Below, piece after piece: positions 50,256-58,827 of a stretch of DNA of 64,000 nt. This stretch comes from Pseudomonas sp. CFBP 13711 (GTDB lineage: Bacteria > Pseudomonadota > Gammaproteobacteria > Pseudomonadales > Pseudomonadaceae). Under the pieces are notes generated by a model that was not told the origin of the DNA, made no database searches, and worked only from the letters and a program-made list of their open reading frames with translations. The stretch covers positions 124,001 to 188,000 of the forward strand of contig NZ_JACYVI010000010.1 of the NCBI RefSeq assembly GCF_014842265.1. The letters run 5' to 3'. How positions within the stretch are numbered: the stretch's first letter is position 1; each line of letters opens with the position of its first letter. The position numbers were made by a program, and so were the translations under genes.

Positions 50256-50885
50256 TTACCCAGCATTTAAATTTTCAAAGACACTTAAAAGGCCCAGATC
50301 AAAATTCTTATTTTTTATAATTTTCTTATTGGACATAACTTCTTTGAGCTTTTCCTTGCTGATAATTTCTGGCTTTAAAGCAATCGCGCATCGAACAAAC
50401 AGTGCGGGGTATGCGTAGTCTGTAGGAGATGCCAACACATCCTCAATGGTGCGCTGACTAGGCAGTATGCATCCTGCGACCAAGGGAATATAGTAGTTTT
50501 CAAGCGCGCACCGAATATGCGTGCACACCGCCCCGACCTCCTCAACTTTTGGAGCACTGATGGTTCCATAAACGTTTGTGCTGAACTTTTTGTCCTGCCG
50601 TCCAGACGTTGTAAACGAAAAACAAGCATCGCTTCCCAAATTACTTTTATAAGGAGGAATAGTCTTTGAGCAGCATTCAAAAATTGGCCCACCGAAGACA
50701 CGACCAATTAGAGTATATGCTTGAGCCTTAACCAAATATTGAAAGTCAAGCTGAGCAACTAACTCCTTGCCAAGCCGAAATTTCAATCCCTTTTTCACAG
50801 CCGTAAGCGTCAATCCAGGCCACTCGAGGCTTCTAAGGCTTGCCAAAAGTTCGTTTTCGAAATAAATCCGTTCTTCTTTGTTCAT
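50256..50885 (-). CDS. Immunity protein of the intact Rhs toxin
   Basis: The 209-aa product (MNKEERIYFENELLASLRSL...) lies three bases after the toxin stop. It shares GRVFGGPIFEC, TSGRQDKKFS and SPTDYAYP with the copy at 32982-33614, but the N-terminal third differs strongly, suggesting specificity for its own tip. The gene is richer in A and T than the Rhs shell. Protection of the producer cell against the PD-(D/E)XK-like tip is inferred from position. Confidence 0.8.
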   Translation of the reverse strand: MNKEERIYFENELLASLRSLEWPGLTLTAVKKGLKFRLGKELVAQLDFQYLVKAQAYTLIGRVFGGPIFECCSKTIPPYKSNLGSDACFSFTTSGRQDKKFSTNVYGTISAPKVEEVGAVCTHIRCALENYYIPLVAGCILPSQRTIEDVLASPTDYAYPALFVRCAIALKPEIISKEKLKEVMSNKKIIKNKNFDLGLLSVFENLNAG

Positions 50886-50888
50886 AAA

Positions 50889-53800
50889 TCACCGATACTT
50901 TAAAACACTAAAAGTCGCGTCATGTATAGCTCCCTTACCACCCAAAACTTGACCAGGCGGACCTTTTGTATCTACCTTGAAGGTTCCAGGGGTGCCTTGC
51001 GATGGTTTTATAGTACCACCACCTAAATGTTGCGTAGTGTTACTAGGGGTGGACATATTATAAACACCTGCGGCTTTCTGGTTTTTGGTAAGGCCTCCAG
51101 AGCCATGTTTTACTTCAAATACATGGTAGTTACCATGTGCGTCTTGAGCAACAATGTCGGCCCGCACCCTGCTACCATTTACCTTCATCGTCACCTCTTC
51201 CGAGACGATTTTGTATCCATTCTGCTCTAGATCATGAGTAGCTTTATTTGTACCTTTAACTCCACTTGCAGAGCTCTTACAGAGACCAGCTGGATCAATC
51301 CAGCCAGTGGTGTTGGGACCGTATTGATAAAGGTTGAATCCACCCAGTAAGCCAATTGGATCTTGCGTTAGGAACCGCCCTACCTCGGGATCGTAATACC
51401 TCAACGTGTTGTAGTGCAGGCGGGTTTCGTCGTCGAAATACTGTCCCTGGAAACGTAGGTTCTGCTCAACCTCACTCACGGGAAGCGTTTCGACCTCTCC
51501 CCACGCCTTATACGTCGCCTGCCACACGATCTGGCCGTCGACATCCGTCATCTCAAGCGGCGTGCCGATCTGGTCGGTATGGAAGTAGTAAAGCTTCTGC
51601 TCTGCCTCACATTCGTTTTGGTCAACCCGGGCTAGCGGCGCATAGCTACCCGGTTCATAAATGTAGACGCTACTCTGCCCCGGCGTTTCCTCACGCAGCA
51701 TCCGCAAGCCTTGCCAGAGGAAATGTTTGTGCTCGGTCTGGCCGTCGATCTCAGACGTCTTGCCAATCCGCCGACCCAAGCTGTCATACCGATACGTGCC
51801 GACGCTGTGCACTTGGCTGTTAACCATCGTTTCGGCACGCACCAACCGGTTTTCACAGTCGTAGCTGAAGGTCTGCAGCTTGCCCAGCCCTACTCGCTTT
51901 TCAATCAGGTTGCCCCACGCGTCGTAGCTATATTCCTGGTCGCGCCATTGCTTGATCCGGTTGTCTTTCACCTGGTCGAACTGGCTGGTGTTGAAGTTCA
52001 GGCGGTTCGCCGCAGCGTCGTAGCGGAACTCTTCGCTATCAACCAAGCGGCCAGTATCACGACTGTGCAATTGGCCGTTGGCTTCATATTCGTACTTGAT
52101 CTCGCCACGCAGCTTGTCGAGCGTGCGGGTCAGTTCACCTGCTGGGTCGTACTCGTAGCGCCTATGAATCGGGTTATATGCGTGATCAACCAGCAACGAC
52201 GTGTTGATGCCTGGGTTCTGGATCTGCGACAGCTTTTCCGCAGGCAATGTCGACGCGAACTGCCAGCTCTTGCGGCCCATCGCGTCATAGCCAAAGCAAC
52301 TGGTGAGTTTGCCTTGGGACCGATACACCTCGCGATGCAGGTCGTCGCGTTCCATGTCGCTGATCAACAATCCATCCAGGTTCAGTTGGTGCAGGTGGCC
52401 ACTGCCGTAATACAGATGATTCAGGTGCTGACCCGTCGGCAAGGTCAGCGTGGTCAGGTTGCTGAGCGGATCGTATTCGTAGGCAAGCGCACCTTGCGGT
52501 GTGGTCTCTTTGATCAGGCGACCCAACAGGTCATAACTGAAGTCGAGGGTCTCTTCCTCAACACCCAGCTTCTTGCCAATGCTTGAAGGCTGGCGGTGGA
52601 TGCTGAGCAACCGGTCTGCTTCGTCGTAACTGTAATCTTGACGCGCATCCTTATTCACTTTGGCCAGCAACCTGCCAATTACATCACGCTCAAACTCGGT
52701 GCTGCGCTGCGGCCGCTCTGCCCGTTCGCCGTAGCCGATTTCATCAACCCGCGTCAGATGCCCGCCCAGGTTGTAGCTGAAACGACGCGTCAGGTTGTCG
52801 ATTCGTTTCTCTTCGATCATCCGATCCGAGGCATCGTAGGCAAAGCGATAAGCCGCGTTGTTTTCGTTGACGAGGGCAGTCAGGCGTATCGCCTTGTCGT
52901 ACTCGTAACTGATGCGCTGGCCTTTGGCGTCCTGGCGGCTGGCAGGCAGTCCGCGCGCCGTGCGCAGCAGACGCGTAATCTGACCCTTGCCATCGGTGTG
53001 CGTGAGCACCTGACCCAATGCGTTGTAGGTAAACGATTCGGACGTTCCATCCGGGTGCTCGATACGCACCACTTCACCGTCGGGTTTGCGCTCAAGTCTT
53101 GTCGTCTGATTCAGGGCATCGGTGACGGCAACCAGATGAGACCGATCGTCGTAGGTGTAGAAGGTGTTTTTGCCCGAGCAATCCTGAAAGCGCTCGACCT
53201 GCGCCAGCTCGTTCCACCACAGGTATTTGGATTTGTGGGTGGCGTCGATGATGGTGTGCGGCAGGCCATCGTCGCTGTTGAGGTACTCGGTTTTGTGGCC
53301 GAGTGCATCGATTTCAGCGATCAGGTTACCTTTATCGTCGTATCGGGCTTTCCAGACACTACCATCGGGGAACGTGGTTTCAGTCACCAGCGTCGTACCG
53401 AGGTGGTGTTTGTAGCGGATCTTGCGGCCCAGCGGATCGGTCTCTTCGATCAGGCGGGAGAAGTCGTCGTACTTGAAGGCCAGCTTATTGCCATCGGGTA
53501 GCGTGATGCCGGTCAGGTTACTGGCTTCGTCCAGGTCCATGGCGTACCGTTCACCGCCATAATCGCGGCTGGCGATGACAAGGCGATCCTCGTTGTAATG
53601 CACTTCAAGCTCACGGCCGAGGACGTCTACCGCCCAAGAAGTTCTGTTCTTGAAGTCGTAGCGGAAATGAAAGTGCTCGCCATCGCTGGTCCAGTGCTCG
53701 ACCACACGCGGCTGACCGTCGATGGTTTCCCAGCGGTAGTTGCAGCTCAAGCCCAGGGCATTGCTGTGGCTGATCATCACGCCTTCGGCATAACTGAAGC

Positions 53801-55121
53801 GGCGCATCGTATCGCCGTTGCGGTTGATCACTTCGCTCAACTGGCCGTCGTCGCTGTAGCGATACTGAACGAGGGTTTCGACGGCTTCATTGCCCACTAC
53901 GCGCTTGACGTCAGTCAGGCGGCCCAAAGGATTGTCGTAGTGCAAATGCACCCGCACGCCGCCGGGGGCGCTGATGTCGGTAAGCGCACCGTCGGCGGTT
54001 CGGGAGAAATGCAGGTAATGCCCGAGTGCATTTTCCAGACGTTGCAAGGGTACGGAAGTGTTGTCGTCCGGCACTTCGCCGAAGTAGAAGAAGGTGTTAT
54101 CGAGGGTTTGCAGGAGGTAGTGACCGCCGGGCGATCGGACCAGATAAATCTGTTCGTAGGGGTTGTAGACACTTTCGCCGGGCTCGATGTCGACAAAGGG
54201 CACGCTGCGACCTTGGTTGTCGGTGAGGTACACAAAACTGCCGCTTCTGCGCAGGCTTTGTTCCCAGGGCAGCACCCAGCCTCGGCCCAGCACGCTGTCG
54301 ACGGTCAGGTCGCTCGCGTAGAAGCGGGACCACTCGATTGGCATCAGGCCCGGGAACACAAAATCGGTTTCGCCTGACTCAAACAGTAATTTTCGACCGC
54401 TGGTGAGGTCCACCGGATTGCCGGTCGCAGCACCTAGTGCGCCTCCAATCGCTGGCCCGGCGATGAAGCGACCGACCAGGTAAGTACCCGTCACCCAGCC
54501 CATAAATTTTAAAGCACAAGGGCCAGCAGCTTTCAGCCCCTTGGTCAGACCGAGGCGGAAAACATTACCCATTGCCCGCCACCCGCCCGCTGCAATGATC
54601 GCTATGTCGACACCAAAGCGCAGCTCGTCAGATATTTCCTCATCCACATCAAGATAACGCGTGGTGCCGCCGCCGATAAAGACGTTGTTTGACCCGGTTG
54701 CGATTCTCGCATCGCAGGTCACCTTATCGCCTTTACGCGAAGCCGCGACGTTATTGATGAACACGTTACTGGAACCTTCAGCGACCTTCACTGGAGGCGG
54801 ATGCTTATCGCAGGTGGCCATGCTTAATATGGCATGAGCGGCATTGCGGCTATTGATATACACATCTGTAGAACAACCTGCCAACAGGATGCCCCCGGCA
54901 GGAGATGTTCGCGAAGATCCCCACGCTTCTCCGAGAGCAGGCACTACGCCGGCCCCCACCGAAAGTACGCCTATCAGGAGGATGGTGCCGAGGCCTAACG
55001 TGCAGGTCATCAACGCGCCAGCGGCAACTGCCATCGCGATCCCAATGACCGCACCCGCCAGGAAACCGCCCAAAGACCCGGTGTGTTCTATTCCGTCCCC
55101 CCAACGCGCCGCTTCGAACAT
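50889..55121 (-). CDS. Full-length T6SS Rhs effector (prePAAR-PAAR-Rhs) with PD-(D/E)XK-like nuclease tip
   Basis: The 1410-aa protein has an N-terminal motif and two membrane helices (about residues 17-65, needing an Eag chaperone), a PAAR-like domain (about 75-160; TCDARIATGSNNVFIGGG) that caps the VgrG spike, a third hydrophobic segment, then the Rhs cage from NPVDLTSGRKLLFESGETDF through many YD repeats to the core end DPIGLLGGFNLYQYGPN. The last 130 residues (1281-1410) are the toxin: RVRADIVAQDAHGN and FEVKHG supply Asp1322, Glu1336 and Lys1338 of a PD-(D/E)XK-like nuclease. It is last but one in the vgrG-dcrB-eag-rhs-imm operon. DNase activity is inferred from motifs. Confidence 0.92.
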   Translation of the reverse strand: MFEAARWGDGIEHTGSLGGFLAGAVIGIAMAVAAGALMTCTLGLGTILLIGVLSVGAGVVPALGEAWGSSRTSPAGGILLAGCSTDVYINSRNAAHAILSMATCDKHPPPVKVAEGSSNVFINNVAASRKGDKVTCDARIATGSNNVFIGGGTTRYLDVDEEISDELRFGVDIAIIAAGGWRAMGNVFRLGLTKGLKAAGPCALKFMGWVTGTYLVGRFIAGPAIGGALGAATGNPVDLTSGRKLLFESGETDFVFPGLMPIEWSRFYASDLTVDSVLGRGWVLPWEQSLRRSGSFVYLTDNQGRSVPFVDIEPGESVYNPYEQIYLVRSPGGHYLLQTLDNTFFYFGEVPDDNTSVPLQRLENALGHYLHFSRTADGALTDISAPGGVRVHLHYDNPLGRLTDVKRVVGNEAVETLVQYRYSDDGQLSEVINRNGDTMRRFSYAEGVMISHSNALGLSCNYRWETIDGQPRVVEHWTSDGEHFHFRYDFKNRTSWAVDVLGRELEVHYNEDRLVIASRDYGGERYAMDLDEASNLTGITLPDGNKLAFKYDDFSRLIEETDPLGRKIRYKHHLGTTLVTETTFPDGSVWKARYDDKGNLIAEIDALGHKTEYLNSDDGLPHTIIDATHKSKYLWWNELAQVERFQDCSGKNTFYTYDDRSHLVAVTDALNQTTRLERKPDGEVVRIEHPDGTSESFTYNALGQVLTHTDGKGQITRLLRTARGLPASRQDAKGQRISYEYDKAIRLTALVNENNAAYRFAYDASDRMIEEKRIDNLTRRFSYNLGGHLTRVDEIGYGERAERPQRSTEFERDVIGRLLAKVNKDARQDYSYDEADRLLSIHRQPSSIGKKLGVEEETLDFSYDLLGRLIKETTPQGALAYEYDPLSNLTTLTLPTGQHLNHLYYGSGHLHQLNLDGLLISDMERDDLHREVYRSQGKLTSCFGYDAMGRKSWQFASTLPAEKLSQIQNPGINTSLLVDHAYNPIHRRYEYDPAGELTRTLDKLRGEIKYEYEANGQLHSRDTGRLVDSEEFRYDAAANRLNFNTSQFDQVKDNRIKQWRDQEYSYDAWGNLIEKRVGLGKLQTFSYDCENRLVRAETMVNSQVHSVGTYRYDSLGRRIGKTSEIDGQTEHKHFLWQGLRMLREETPGQSSVYIYEPGSYAPLARVDQNECEAEQKLYYFHTDQIGTPLEMTDVDGQIVWQATYKAWGEVETLPVSEVEQNLRFQGQYFDDETRLHYNTLRYYDPEVGRFLTQDPIGLLGGFNLYQYGPNTTGWIDPAGLCKSSASGVKGTNKATHDLEQNGYKIVSEEVTMKVNGSRVRADIVAQDAHGNYHVFEVKHGSGGLTKNQKAAGVYNMSTPSNTTQHLGGGTIKPSQGTPGTFKVDTKGPPGQVLGGKGAIHDATFSVLKYR

Positions 55122-55124
55122 GGG

Positions 55125-55589
55125 TTATTCCTGTTCGGTGTTGGTTGAGGCAACAATGCCCTCACGCGGCTGAAAGCTCGTAAGGAGCTTCAGCCAGTTT
55201 TCATCCTGCACAGCGCTGAAGTCGGCCTGGCTGGTCGTGGAAAAAACAAGAATGCGCCTTGGCTGAATCTCGAACGCTGCCTGCCGCTGGTACACCGGCC
55301 GACCATCGTTCATGTAATAGGCATCGACCTGAATTCCGGCAAATGTCTGGCCGGTGGATAGTTCCGCCGCCTTCTTGCCCAGTAAGGTGTAACCGCGCAA
55401 CTTCGATGTGATGAGCTTGATCTGGCGGCTGATGTAAGCGTTCAGATCTTCGGCTGGAAGCATGTTGTCACGGCCGACCGTGATGTTCAGCGGAGCGGGA
55501 ACGCTGTTACCGACCACGAACATATTGACAGTGCGGTCCTGAACGCCTTCCGGCAATGTGATCGATCCTTCTTGAAGCTGATAGTCCAT
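55125..55589 (-). CDS. Eag-type effector chaperone (DUF1795/DcrB fold)
   Basis: The 154-aa product (MDYQLQEGSITLPEGVQDRT...) has the DcrB-like features VNMFVVGNSVPAPLNITVGR, LNAYISRQIKLITSKLRGY and RRILVFSTTSQADF of EagT6 (PA0094). Eag proteins shield the N-terminal membrane helices of prePAAR effectors and load them on VgrG. The stop lies three bases from the rhs start, and the Rhs protein indeed has such helices. Confidence 0.9.
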   Translation of the reverse strand: MDYQLQEGSITLPEGVQDRTVNMFVVGNSVPAPLNITVGRDNMLPAEDLNAYISRQIKLITSKLRGYTLLGKKAAELSTGQTFAGIQVDAYYMNDGRPVYQRQAAFEIQPRRILVFSTTSQADFSAVQDENWLKLLTSFQPREGIVASTNTEQE

Positions 55590-55622
55590 TGAGGTGTGTC
55601 CGTAAAATTATAAAGAAGGGAT

Positions 55623-56228
55623 TCAGAAAGCCGCGATGTTCTCGAGCATTTCGTCGAACTCGATCAGCCAGCTCGCCAGCGCGGCATGTTCTGGATTGAT
55701 CACAGTCGACACGCTAAACCACTGGCGCTCTTTATCGTGGGCAGGCGCGATGATGGCGCTGGTTGCACGACCGTGGCGGCGCTCCTCCCCTGCCACGAAC
55801 GCATAATCCAGCGAAACCGCCGGGCTGCCCGCCAACAGGCAGTCGCTCTGGCGCACAACGGTGACATCGCCATGATGCTTGCGCAGGTTGTCCACGTAGA
55901 GCTCGGCGGAGCGCTGCAGTGTCAGCCCCTCCGGCGCCGGGCGACGCTTCGCGCTGAACGTGACAGGTTGGCCCTCTCTGTCGAGGGTCATGTCAAGGTC
56001 GCGAAACGTCAGCGCGTGAGGCATCAGCAACGCCAAGCCGGCGATCTTCAATTCGTTGCGCGAAGGTTGCAGCGGTACCACCGCTGCGGGTTCAGGCTCT
56101 ATGACGATCGCTGGAGCACTGGCCGCCTCCTCCGCCTGCTGCCGGGCCAGTGCCTCGGCGGCCAGGCGCTTTTCCGAGATGCGGTCGTACATGCTGGTTC
56201 TGGTGCTGGGAATCGACGAATTTCTCAT
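55623..56228 (-). CDS. Second DcrB-like protein in the effector operon
   Basis: The 201-aa product starts MRNSSIPSTRTSMYDRISEK with an Ala/Glu-rich segment (residues 20-55), then a domain whose pattern (RDLDMTLDREGQPVTFSAKR, RSAELYVDNLRKHHGDVTVV, QWFSVSTVI) parallels the Eag protein downstream. It may be a second chaperone or adaptor between VgrG and the Rhs protein. Its ATG overlaps the vgrG stop by four bases. The fold assignment is tentative. Confidence 0.6.
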   Translation of the reverse strand: MRNSSIPSTRTSMYDRISEKRLAAEALARQQAEEAASAPAIVIEPEPAAVVPLQPSRNELKIAGLALLMPHALTFRDLDMTLDREGQPVTFSAKRRPAPEGLTLQRSAELYVDNLRKHHGDVTVVRQSDCLLAGSPAVSLDYAFVAGEERRHGRATSAIIAPAHDKERQWFSVSTVINPEHAALASWLIEFDEMLENIAAF

Positions 56229-58078
56229 TTGTTTATATCGACCCGTTTGCCGTGAATGAAGGTGTCATTCTTGCCAAAAATATCGACCGAATTGCTCGTG
56301 ATCTCGATACGGCCATCCATGATTTTGATGCTGCTCTCACCGACCGTGAGGACGATTTCGGTGTTGGCAGTGATATGAACGAACTGTTTGTCGACCTCAA
56401 TCGCCAACGAACCCTCTAGAATCTTCATCCGGGTGTCGTTCTTGATCGTTTCGGTGTGGGTGCCGCCTACGGTGATGGTCCTGTTATTCCCCACCTCGTG
56501 CTTTTCATCCACCTCAATCTCGGTGTCCAAGTTGCGTTCGGCGTGCATATGGATCTGCTCGGCGCCGGACTTGTCCTCAAAGCGGAAGAAGTTCGCCGTG
56601 GCCGCACTGCCCTTGGTCGAGCGCGTAAGAAAACCACTCTGGGTCTTGTTCGCCGGCAACGACCACGGTGGGGTGTTCTTGCTGTTGTAGACGCTGCCCA
56701 TGATCAGCGGCCGGTCCGGATTACCATCCAGGAAAACCACCACGACTTCATCACCCACACGCGGAATCTGAATGCTGCCGAAACCGCCGCTGGCGCCGGA
56801 TTGGGCGACGCGGACCCAGCAGGAGCTGTGATCGTTGTACTTACCGTTGCGGTCCCAGTGGAATTGGACTTTCACGCGGCCGAGTTCGTCGGTGAAGATT
56901 TCTTCGCCCGGCGGGCCGACGATGATGGCGGTCTGTGGCCCGGCGATGGTCGGGCGTGGCGTGGACAGTTGCGGGCGGAAGGGAATCTTTTTGCGCACGC
57001 AGGAGAAGGTGTTGTAGTAGCTCGCCTGGTGGCCGTTGAGGTAGTTGTTGTGGCCTTCGCTTTCAACGCCCATCAGCAGGAACTGGCGATCGTCGGCCGA
57101 GCCCTGATCGTGGTCGTAGTGCTGCACCAGCTCGAAGGTGTAACCGGGCTTCATCGCACGGCAGTTGCTCGCGCCTTCGAACTTCTTGCCGCGGATTTCC
57201 AGGGCTTCCATGCGCAGGCGCAACAGCGTTTCGCCCTCGTCGTAAGTGCCGTGGGTGTACTGGCCGGGGAAGTCGTAGATCTCGAACGTCTCTACGTCGC
57301 CCTGCTTGTTCAGGCTGTTCATCCCGACGGGCAGACGGTTGCTGGGCTGACGGTAGTCGAAGGTCTGCACGGCCATCTTCCCCGCCTGCAACTGGCGGTT
57401 GCCGCTCCACTTGGTGATGGAGTCTGCGGTCTCGGTGACGGACGCGGTGTGGAAGCGGATCTGCGGTTGTTCCGGCAACGGCTGCAGCATGCTGGAGTCG
57501 TCGCAGATGATCATGGTGTGGCCTTCGGCGGTGTGCTCGAAGTAGTAAAACATCCCTTCTTCTTCGAGCAGACGCTGGACGAAGTTGAAGTCGGTTTCAC
57601 GGTACTGGGTGATGTAGGTGTAGCGCTTTTGCGGCTTGGTCAGCCGGAATTCATGTCGGGAGAATGCCGGGCACAGGGCGAACACCTGGGTCACCACTTC
57701 CTCGACGGTATTGCCCTGAAAGATCCGCGTGTCGAAGCGGTTTTTCAGCATCGAGAACCAGGGGTTGAGCGTCGCGGTGTAGCGGGCCATGCCGCCGTCG
57801 CTGCCGGTGCTGGCGAAGCGCGTGAGGTAACCGGCGATGTAGCGCGGCGTGCTGTCGGCCAGTTCGATTTCGATGGTGACCAACTGCCCCATCATCGACT
57901 TGAGCTCGACGCCGGAATCTTCGCAGATAAGCAGTAGCTCGAAGCTATACGCCTGGGACAGCGCTTCCCGACCTTTGAAGGACTCGAGCAGTAGTTGCTG
58001 TTCCGGACTGGCGAGGTTATTGAACTTGAACAGGCGCCGGTTCTGGGGCGAGAGCAACGCGGCAAGGTCCATCATCAT
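56225..58078 (-). CDS. vgrG: Type VI secretion spike protein VgrG
   Basis: The 617-aa protein has the gp27-like ring (to about residue 370; FKGREALSQAYSFELLL, IFQGNTVEEVV, YITQYRETDFNFVQRLLEEE), the gp5 OB region (GPPGEEIFTDELGRVKVQFH, SCWVRVAQSGASGGFGS) and a beta-helix ending GKNDTFIHGKRVDINK. No extra effector domain follows, so cargo is carried by the PAAR-Rhs protein. AGGAGA precedes the first of three consecutive Met codons. It heads the minus-strand operon. Confidence 0.96.
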   Translation of the reverse strand: MMMDLAALLSPQNRRLFKFNNLASPEQQLLLESFKGREALSQAYSFELLLICEDSGVELKSMMGQLVTIEIELADSTPRYIAGYLTRFASTGSDGGMARYTATLNPWFSMLKNRFDTRIFQGNTVEEVVTQVFALCPAFSRHEFRLTKPQKRYTYITQYRETDFNFVQRLLEEEGMFYYFEHTAEGHTMIICDDSSMLQPLPEQPQIRFHTASVTETADSITKWSGNRQLQAGKMAVQTFDYRQPSNRLPVGMNSLNKQGDVETFEIYDFPGQYTHGTYDEGETLLRLRMEALEIRGKKFEGASNCRAMKPGYTFELVQHYDHDQGSADDRQFLLMGVESEGHNNYLNGHQASYYNTFSCVRKKIPFRPQLSTPRPTIAGPQTAIIVGPPGEEIFTDELGRVKVQFHWDRNGKYNDHSSCWVRVAQSGASGGFGSIQIPRVGDEVVVVFLDGNPDRPLIMGSVYNSKNTPPWSLPANKTQSGFLTRSTKGSAATANFFRFEDKSGAEQIHMHAERNLDTEIEVDEKHEVGNNRTITVGGTHTETIKNDTRMKILEGSLAIEVDKQFVHITANTEIVLTVGESSIKIMDGRIEITSNSVDIFGKNDTFIHGKRVDINK

Positions 58079-58827
58079 GAAAATCTCCTGGATGGCACGG
58101 GGTAGAACGCTACCGCCATGCTCAGCAACAACAGGTTACGAGCCGACAAGGGGCCGGAGCCCTTGTTGCATCGTCGCTATCGGATGGATGACGCGCCATG
58201 GGGCGGGTTCGCCATCGGCCGTGGGGGCATTCCTACAATCACGTAGGACCCGAGCTACAGACGCTTCTTTAAAACAACAGTCTCGGAATCGACGGTCGGG
58301 TCCGCGCGCATGTGCGCAATCGGCAGCGCCGCCAGCAGGTTCCGGGTAAAAATTCAATTGCTGGACACTGCGACCGCGCAGCGATACGAAAGTGCCACCA
58401 GGCACTGTAAATCGCGAACGACATCACAGTCTCAGAATCGTTACAGATGTTTCACAGCGGCAAAGGAGACACTTATGCGCCTCCCGCTGTCAACCCGGTG
58501 AATCGATTTTGCGAAGGGTTGTGCAGGATTGTGGATCCCGTTTGAAATTTCTTATACGGCGGGCGAATATGTCGAAGTGTCCGTAATCACAGGCGCTGGC
58601 CAGGGGCTATAGACATCAGTTGGTTGAGTGAGAGTGTTCTGCCATCATTGCCGAGTGTAAAAAACCTGAGAAAAATGCGCATCGCCGGAAATTAAATCGT
58701 ACGTTAGCGGTCGATAGCGGACTTAACGTCTACTGATGGCGACGTGCTAGCCATAACGATCAGCCGCAATAGACACGCTCATCGGGACGCTGTACAGCGC
58801 TTCCCCCTCAAGGACTGTGATGTGTAA
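58079..58827. promoter_or_regulatory. Divergent region between vgrG and the second effector
   Basis: These 749 bases contain no full-size gene. A 15-base motif ACAGTCTCGGAATCG (58277-58291) recurs with one mismatch at 58426-58440, 149 bases on. An eight-codon open frame at 58476-58502 has a strong ribosome site. Promoters for vgrG (minus) and the effector (plus) must lie here; no RpoN -24/-12 box was certain. Confidence 0.5.
58476..58502 (+). CDS. Eight-codon open frame with a strong ribosome binding site
   Basis: ATG at 58476 opens MRLPLSTR and ends at TGA; AAAGGAGA lies five bases upstream, the best Shine-Dalgarno sequence in the region. It could be a leader peptide or the left-over start of a lost gene. 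There is no terminator-like structure close behind it. Confidence 0.3.

Noticed and set aside
28990..55121. Insertion sequences or integrase-driven cassette exchange
   Set aside because: No transposase, integrase, attachment-site-like repeat or terminal inverted repeats were found between modules. Homologous recombination through the Rhs core explains the arrangement more simply.
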